64,000 nt of DNA from positions 14,213,198-14,277,197 of the forward strand of contig NC_133384.1 of the NCBI RefSeq assembly GCF_049309525.1. The letters run 5' to 3'. The DNA comes from Garra rufa. Lineage: Eukaryota; Chordata; Actinopteri; Cypriniformes; Cyprinidae. A program made the translations under genes and the position numbers. This document shows positions 57,116 to 64,000 of the stretch, piece by piece. The notes below the pieces were generated by a model. That model made no database searches and was not told the origin of the DNA. It saw nothing but the letters and a program-made list of their open reading frames with translations. Numbering within the stretch: the first letter of the stretch is position 1; every line of letters starts with the position of its first letter.

Positions 57116-57300
57116 ACTAAAACGCTGTCATAGAAAACAGTTGTGCTGCTTTTTTCACAAAAAATATGAATAGGAAAGTTTAAAGAACAGCATTTATTTG
57201 AAATTGAAATCTTTTGTTACACTATAATACTTTTACTGTCACTTTGGATCAGTTTAATGCATCCTTGCTAAATAAAAGTATTACATTCTTTAAAAAAGTT
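57116..57300. mobile_element. Right part of the MITE interrupted by copy B
   Basis: AACAGCATTTATTTGAAATTG and CTTTGGATCAGTTTAATGCA belong to the TA-target MITE family; no clear right terminus. Confidence 0.5.
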
Positions 57301-57405
57301 TGTACTTAAATTATTACACTGCACTGATGAGCATCTGCTGTTGTCACAGCAAAGATGCTTACATTATACGAATGCTGTGTTTGCAAAGTTTACACAAAAA
57401 AGTGT

Positions 57406-58202
<797 letters not shown>

Positions 58203-58417
58203 TTGAGTGTGGTCATCTCGGTAAGGGAGGGCTGGGTGGCTTTCAGGTAGCTGGCTCTCCGGGCCTGGACTTTGGGTGATGGTTTAGGGCTGCAGTCCGA
58301 GTCTCCGCTGTCCTCCTCCGCCATAGCCTTGATGTAGCTGCCGCTCCTCATCCTCCTGCACGGGATCTCGTCATCCTGACCCACAGACGAGAAGCCACCC
58401 CACTCATCCTGAGGAAC
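58203..58417 (-). CDS. dlgap1: dlgap1 internal exon A (GK-binding repeats 1 and 2)
   Basis: Minus-strand exon of 215 nt between acceptor CTCACTCTCTGCAG (ending 58418) and donor CAA|GTGAGT. It enters in phase 0 and leaves in phase 2, its last two bases being completed to a lysine codon by exon B. It encodes VPQDEWGGFSSVGQDDEIPC, RRMRSGSYIKAMAEEDSGDS, SPKPSPKVQARRASYLKATQ and PSLTEMTTL. Two GK-binding repeats (RSGSYIKA and RRASYLKA) are present. The RRASYLKATQPSLTE text is DLGAP1-like; DLGAP2 differs here as I recall it. Upstream exons with the N-terminal region are not found in 58.4-64 kb and probably lie beyond the right edge. Confidence 0.95.
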
Positions 58418-59409
58418 CTGCAGAGAGTGAGAGACAGTTAGCTTCTCATAATCATCTGATCTCCCTGTGAGACTTAAAAATAACGACAAGCAATAAAGCA
58501 GTGCAAGATGAAGATAGATAATTGAGAATGAATTAGATAATAAACAAAACCAAAATGATTAGATAGTAGAGAATATGAATTCATATGATCATTCAAACAT
58601 TATACATTAATGAGCACAATTATTTTTAAACAGTTGCAAATTGCAACTATATTTACATCTAAAATTGTTTGCAGTGTTATTTATGTTATTTTTAATTAGA
58701 TTTCATTTTTATATTTTCGGTTTTTACTTCTTTTATTAGTTATTACTATCTTTTATTCCAGTTTCAGAAACTAACGTATTTAACAGATTTATTTCAGTTA
58801 GTTGGTAAGAAAACATTGCTAATTTTTAAGTGATTAAGTAAAAGTAACTTTGCTAACTTAAAGTTATTTAATAAAATTATCATCAAATATTTAACTATAG
58901 ATAATAATAATAAAAAAAATTAATAACTGTTTTATAAACAGCTGTTAACTTACCAAATAGTAATTAGTTTATAAATGCATTTTATAAATACTGTAAATAA
59001 TTTAAACATACTACAATTAAAAAAAAAAAAAGTTTAATTGTAAGTAAAAGCATTTTAAGTTAAGTTGTGTCAAAGTAACAACCTGCAGTGTTTTTTGTGT
59101 TTTGACAACATTTAAATACTGATGAACAAACTTCTAAAAACATTGAAAGCATGAAACTGAAAAAAAAAAAAAAAAAAAATAGAAATCAAACTGAAATATT
59201 TAGACAAAAATACTGTAAAATGTATTGGACCTAATTATATGCATATTTTTTTTATATGTGCAAAATATTTATATTGTTTAAATGTTTCATTATGTCTATG
59301 TATTATTTAAAATGTGTATATAAAACATTTGCATATACTATTTAAATCTTTTTTTTTTTTTTCTAAATCTAATAAACCAATTACTCATTTCTGATATATG
59401 AAAGAAGTT
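58418..59409 (-). other. dlgap1 upstream intron, AT-rich
   Basis: Acceptor tract, then AT-rich DNA with A runs near 59021 and 59160-59180 and a T run near 59349. No exon. Confidence 0.5.
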
Positions 59410-60149
59410 ACACTACCAGTCAAAAGTTTTTGAACAGGAAGATTTTTAATGTTTTTTAAAGAAGTCTTCTGCTCACCAAGTCTGCATTTATTTGATTATT
59501 AAAATACAGCAAAGCAGTAATATTATGAAATATTTTTACTATTTAAAATAACTGCTTTCTGTTTAAATATATTTTAAAATGCAATTTATTCCTGTGATCA
59601 AATCTAAATTTTCAGCATCCTTACTGTAGCATTCAGTGTCACATGATCCTTCAGAAATCATTTTAATAAGCTGATTTGCTGTTCAAGAAACATTTATTAT
59701 TATTATTATTATTAATATTATCAATATTTAAAACAAAAGATCAGAACTTATAGAAATTAATACTTCTATTTAGCAAGGATGCTTTAAATAGATCATAAGT
59801 GATGGTAAAGACATCTATAATGTTACAAGACATTTCTATTTCAGATAAATGCTGTTCTTCTGAACTTTCTGTTCATCAAAAAAAAAAAACCTGTAAAAAA
59901 TCTACTCAGCTGTTTTCAACATAATAATAGCAAAATGTTTCTTGAACAGCAAATCACAATATTAGAATGATTTTTGAAGGATCATGTGAATGGAGAAATG
60001 ATGTTAAAAAAATTTAATAATTATTTTAAATATTAAAATATTTCAAAACTGTACTGTTTTGTTGTACTTTGAATCAAATAAATGCAGGCTTGGTGAGCAA
60101 GAGACTTCTTTAAAACAACATTAAAAATCAAACTTTCGACTGGTAGTGT
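59410..60149. mobile_element. Full-length TA-target palindromic MITE (reference copy)
   Basis: TA|CACTACCAGTCAAAAG on the left and an imperfect inverse ending CTGGTAGTG|TA on the right: TA target sites on both sides as for Tc1/mariner. The two arms are inverted copies (CTGCTCACCAAGTCTGCATT against AATGCAGGCTTGGTGAGCA). About 740 bp, no ORF. Other copies: 5911, 7944, 8579, 12126, 35123, and partial ones near 21.8, 53.8 and 57.1 kb. Confidence 0.85.
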
Positions 60150-60958
60150 ATATAGTTATATTTGAATCAAGAGTAATGCATTGCAACTGTTCATACATAA
60201 ATGATGTGCTGATCAATGTTTTAAAAACGTAAAAAATGCTTTGTAAATGACTGTTAACTAATACACAACAAATGCTTACTGTGTGTTTATCCTAATGTAT
60301 CAACCAGAACCCCTCTCTGCTGGAACTACAGATGACGCAGCTATGACTATGTCTTCTCAGTCTCTTCCCACATTATCTCTATAACATAAAACCTCTTTGA
60401 TACATCACATAAAACACTCTAAAAAGTTAAAAGCGCATCCTGGCACAACACGCACGGCCTTATGCAACCCGTGCCCACACACTAACACCTGCTGCCCCCA
60501 CTACAAAAAGCAATATTGACTTCTGCACAACCAACATCATTATATGAAAATGATCTTGAAAACATTTTACACCCACTTGCACTATTCATGTACGACGCAC
60601 GTAATGTGCACTTCTCAAACTCTCACCTCAAAAGCCTCTCACCTCTCTGAGATGAATAACAATCATTTCATATTATCCAGCACGGCTCGGTTTCTTTTAA
60701 AATCTTGCACCATTTTTAGTGGTCAGTGAAGTAGAACTAGTGAGCTCAGCTTCAGTCCCACTCCGTGATGTGCATTGCATGCTAACGCAATTCTTTCACA
60801 CGCTCTACTAGGGGGCGAAGCCAGCAACCTATCCTCCGTCACCGAAAACAGAAGAGAAAGGGGCACAAAGAGAGATATTGTTCAGACCAGAGGAAAAGAT
60901 CCACTCTCTACGGAGTCCTACGTTTTTTAAAGAGTAGCAGATGGAAATGAGGAAAAAG

Positions 60959-61011
<53 letters not shown>

Positions 61012-61594
61012 GCAGAATGGAAACAAAGTACCTCAATGCTACTTCTGCTTGAAAACTATGGTTGCTATGAGAATGATCGTGACCTTAGCTTGAAAGTATC
61101 TACTGGCAACTAAGACATCTGGAGTTATCCACGGCAAGTCAGCGTACTTATAGTCAGGCTAACTCTATTAGCAGACAGACTCTCATTACTGCAGATGGGG
61201 GCTCAGATACGGGAACTCTGGCAGTTCTCCTTGGAGTTCTGCCTTTTGATTTAGTTCCTCTATCTCTCCTGACTCCATTATCTGCAACGTCTTCTCCTCT
61301 TACCCTTCTTCTCTCTTTCTCTACCTCTCTACCTGACTCATTTTCTCTCTCCTCCTGTCACTTCACTACCTTTGTACACATTGAAACAAGTCTTTTTATC
61401 GTTATAACAATATATATTTTTTATCCAATTAACTTTACAATACAGTTTCAAGGTTGATTTTTTTCATGAGTAATTCTTTCTTTCTATTCTATAAAAAACA
61501 TCCAATAATAGTATGTTGTTGCTTTTTGTTGTTATTATTATTGTTAAGAAAGAAAGAAATAAAAAAGGTTAGAAAGATGAAACTCAAATATAGT
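60150..61594 (-). other. dlgap1 upstream intron, unique part with GA microsatellite
   Basis: No exon is recognised, including around 61190-61260 where the composition is more gene-like. A (GA)n tract is at 60963-61010. Confidence 0.5.
60963..61010. repeat. (GA)n microsatellite
   Basis: About 24 GA units. Ser/Leu-rich frames on the other strand are artefacts. Confidence 0.96.
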
Positions 61595-62895
61595 TGTGGT
61601 CAAAATTGTACATACAATTTGCAGTATCTGCAAAATATTAATTATTTTACCTAAATAAGAGGGTTCACACAAATGCGTGTTATTTTTTTATGTAGTATTG
61701 ACCTGAATAAGATATTTCACATGAAAGACGTTTATATATAGTATGAGAAAATATTAGTTGAATTTATAAAATTTTATCCGTTCAAAAGTTTACAAACACT
61801 TGATTCTTAATACTATATTGTTACCTGAATGATCCACAGCTTTAAATTATTCATATTATTTTTTTGTGATAGTTGTTCATGAGTCCCTTGTTTGTCCTGA
61901 ACAGGTAAACTGCCCGCTGTTCTTTAGAAAAATATTTTAGGTTTGCCAGCATCTTTTGCTTATTTATTTATTTGCCTTTATCATGATAGGATAGTGGAGA
62001 ACAGACAGGAAGCAAAGTGGGAGAGAAAGAGGGGGGAGGAATCAGGAAAGGTCCTTGAGCTGGGATTCCAACTTGGGATGCCCATAGCGCAATGGCGCTA
62101 TATGTTGGCGCATTTACCTGACATCTTTTTTGCATATTTGAACCCTTTCCAACAATGACTGTATGATTTTGAGATCCATCTTTTAACAAGGAGGACAACT
62201 GAGGGACTCATATGCAACTACTACAAAAAGTTCAAACACTCACTGAAGCTCCAGAGGGAAACATGATGCATTAAGAGCTTGGAGGTGAAAACTTGAAGAT
62301 CAGGGTAAACTGAACTTTATTTAGCTTCCGAAATACATGCAAGTATTTTCTGTAGCTTCTGAAGGGCAGTAGGCTACTAAATGAAAAAAATATATTTAGG
62401 CAAAATACGAAAATTCTGTTCTGTTCAAAAGTTTACACCCCTTGCTCTTAATGCATCATTTTTCTTCCTTCTGGAGCATCAGCGACTGTTTGAACCTTTT
62501 GTAATAGTTGCGTATGAGTCTCTCAGTTGTCCTCCGTGTAAAAAGATGGATCTCAAAATCATACAGTATCTGCTGAAAGGGTTCAAATATGCAAAAGATG
62601 CTGGAAAACCAAAGAATTTGTAAGACCTGAAGGGTATTTTTTAGAAACAGCAGGCAGTTTAACTGTTCAGGACAACAAGGGACTCATGAATAACTATCAC
62701 AAAACAAAACAAAAACTGTGAATCAACAACACAGTGTTAAGAATCAAGCGCATGTAAACTTTTGAACAGGGTCATTTTTATAAATGCAACTATTATATTC
62801 TCTTGTGGAGTATATGCAAATGTATTTTATGTGAAATATTTCAAAATAATTAACATTTTGGAGATTCTGCAAAGTGGATGTAAAATTTTGACATG
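61595..62895. mobile_element. Palindromic Tc1/mariner-type non-autonomous element, ~1.3 kb
   Basis: The left terminus GTGGTCAAAATTGTACATAC and its diverged inverse near 62870-62895 (GTGGATGTAAAATTTTGAC) bracket two long inverted arms: GAGTCCCTTGTTTGTCCTGA (61881) against AGGACAACAAGGGACTCATG (62666), GCCAGCATCTTTTGC against its inverse near 62590. A repeat-like segment at about 61956-62125 interrupts the left arm. From memory this is an abundant fish family whose ends resemble Tdr/Sleeping Beauty. No transposase. Confidence 0.78.
61956..62125. repeat. Short inserted repeat, SINE-like
   Basis: Text including ATGATAGGATAGTGGAGAAC, GACAGGAAGCAAAGTGGGAG and GAGCTGGGATTCCAACTTGG resembles a short fish repeat with a degenerate tRNA B-box-like GGATTCCAACT. 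The boundaries are approximate and the class is uncertain. Confidence 0.4.
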
Positions 62896-63448
62896 GTCAC
62901 TTCAGAATAGTTGACCTTGACCATACATAACTCCTCTTATGTTCTTTTCTCCCAATTCTTCATTCTACATGCACCTCACTCTTCTCCCCTCCTCTCCTCC
63001 CTCCCTTTCTACTTTCTCCTTTCTCCATCACTTTCTTTTTTCTGAGACTCAATAACTGTGTCACATAGGGAACATAAGAGACAGGGCGAGATAGCAAAAG
63101 GACAAACAAAATCCATTTTTTTCTCTTAATCTTCACACAAACAGTCACTGATCTCCAGGGCTGCAGGCTGTAATTTTTCTCACTTATCCTTCTCTTATTT
63201 GTTTATGATCTTTCCATCACATGGCATTAGTCCACAACAAAGAAAACAAAGCACAAGCCGTGGTCTTTGAGTTCATTTTAATCTGTCACATTCAGTGCCG
63301 CTAACACACAGCAGGTCAGTCCTAAGCATATGTTAATACATTCAACAACACTGGCATTGTAAGGGACCGTCCATACAGGATGTGTTGCTACGTTAAAAAC
63401 AGCTAGCTCAATGGAATAAAACACCATGATGCATTGAAGTTGTTAAAT
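62896..63448 (-). other. dlgap1 upstream intron, unique part
   Basis: Pyrimidine-rich run near 62970-63040; no exon recognised. Confidence 0.5.
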
Positions 63449-63722
63449 ATGTCAGTAACACTTTAGTTTATGAACCAATTCTTGCTATTAATTAATTTAG
63501 CATGCATAATACTAACATATTGGCTGTTTACTATAACTTACAAAGCTTTACTCTGGATAACCATATTTTTAAACCCCATACCTAAACTTAACAACTACCT
63601 TGCTAACTATTAATAAGCAGCAAATTAGGAGTTTATTAAGGCAAAAGTCATTTTTATGTTAGAGAGAGACAGTTAATACTTAGTTAATAGTAAGAACTGG
63701 TCCTCAAACTAAAGTGTGACCA
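63449..63722. mobile_element. TIR element with AACACTTTAGTTT ends
   Basis: Left GTAACACTTTAGTTTATGAA and right CTCAAACTAAAGTGTGACC are inverted; the interior shares GCAGCAAATTAGGAGTTTAT (inverted) with 7838-7935. Non-autonomous, no ORF. Confidence 0.68.
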
Positions 63723-64000
63723 ATATGTCTGTCTAGCACATGATTTTTATAGAAAAACAGTGCAACAGAGGCAAACACATTGTAACGGTCAAATCCATCA
63801 TGTTTTCATAGAAAAACTATTAAAAATTAATCAAGACCTGTTACAAACCAGCGAGACCCATCACAATGGTCAAAACTTGTCATTGCAAAAAAAAAAAAAA
63901 AAAAAAAAAAAAATCGAGCAATCGAGTTGTGTGTTGTGTGAACGGCCCTATAACATGCTTAGCCAAAGACATGCACATGCATACAATATGTTTACTCTTC
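63723..64000. other. Window end, unique sequence with an A run
   Basis: Poly-A run of about 25 at 63888-63913; otherwise nothing recognised. Confidence 0.5.

Noticed and set aside
61180..61270. Gene-like stretch CTCAGATACGGGAACTCTGG as a further upstream dlgap1 exon
   Set aside because: Neither strand gives DLGAP-like residues and no suitable acceptor and donor pair is present.

Overview
This window is animal genomic DNA, almost certainly from a teleost fish and most likely a cyprinid (carp, goldfish or zebrafish relatives). The evidence is the dominance of fish-type DNA transposons (Tc1/mariner, hAT, TTAA-flanked piggyBac-like elements), a DIRS retrotransposon, long CA/GA/ATT microsatellites, and one vertebrate gene with small exons and very long introns. 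No bacterial-type genes, operons or CRISPR arrays are present.

The only host gene I can support is dlgap1 (SAPAP1/GKAP, a postsynaptic scaffold protein) on the minus strand. Three consecutive internal coding exons lie at 58417-58203, 43992-43812 and 36154-35908. Their splice sites and phases (0/2, 2/0, 0/1) join into one open frame of about 214 codons carrying all five guanylate-kinase-binding repeats (R-x-x-S-Y pattern). The introns are about 14.2 kb and 7.7 kb, and the next intron runs past 35.9 kb towards the left edge. Earlier exons should lie right of the window and later ones left of it. A CpG-rich patch near 18.53-18.85 kb has a short ATG-initiated segment followed by a consensus donor in phase 1, the same phase as the end of the 36 kb exon. 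It is a candidate alternative first exon and internal promoter for a short dlgap1 isoform.

Nearly everything else is intronic mobile DNA. 1-2.25 kb: a satellite with about 41-bp subunits in a roughly 357-bp higher-order repeat. 2.7-22 kb: TTAA-flanked palindromic elements, TA-flanked MITEs, a Tc1 deletion derivative and an AAAGTC-armed palindrome, separated by unique AT-rich DNA and microsatellites. 22.9-24 kb: a broken Tc1 element. 25.8-33.1 kb: a degraded DIRS retrotransposon bounded by GTT trinucleotides, with inverted terminal repeats and an internal complementary region, carrying two nested hAT elements (826 bp and 2201 bp, each with an exact 8-bp target duplication) and itself inserted in a THAP-like coding remnant. 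36.5-43.5 kb: hAT-type elements, one with a nested Tc1 transposase remnant and one with a BED-finger remnant, plus another Tc1 derivative. 44.5-52.8 kb: a nearly intact LTR element with two 1.52-kb LTRs, a 4-bp target duplication and a 5.2-kb internal domain without recognisable gag or pol. 53.8-57.3 kb: a second AAAGTC-armed palindrome with two nested TTAA elements. 57.4-64 kb: a 100-bp CA microsatellite, the first dlgap1 exon of the window, and more MITEs.

The least ordinary items are the non-coding LTR element, the AAAGTC-armed palindromes, the DIRS/hAT/THAP nest and the candidate dlgap1 alternative promoter. All family assignments come from reading the sequence and from memory of these families; no database search was run.
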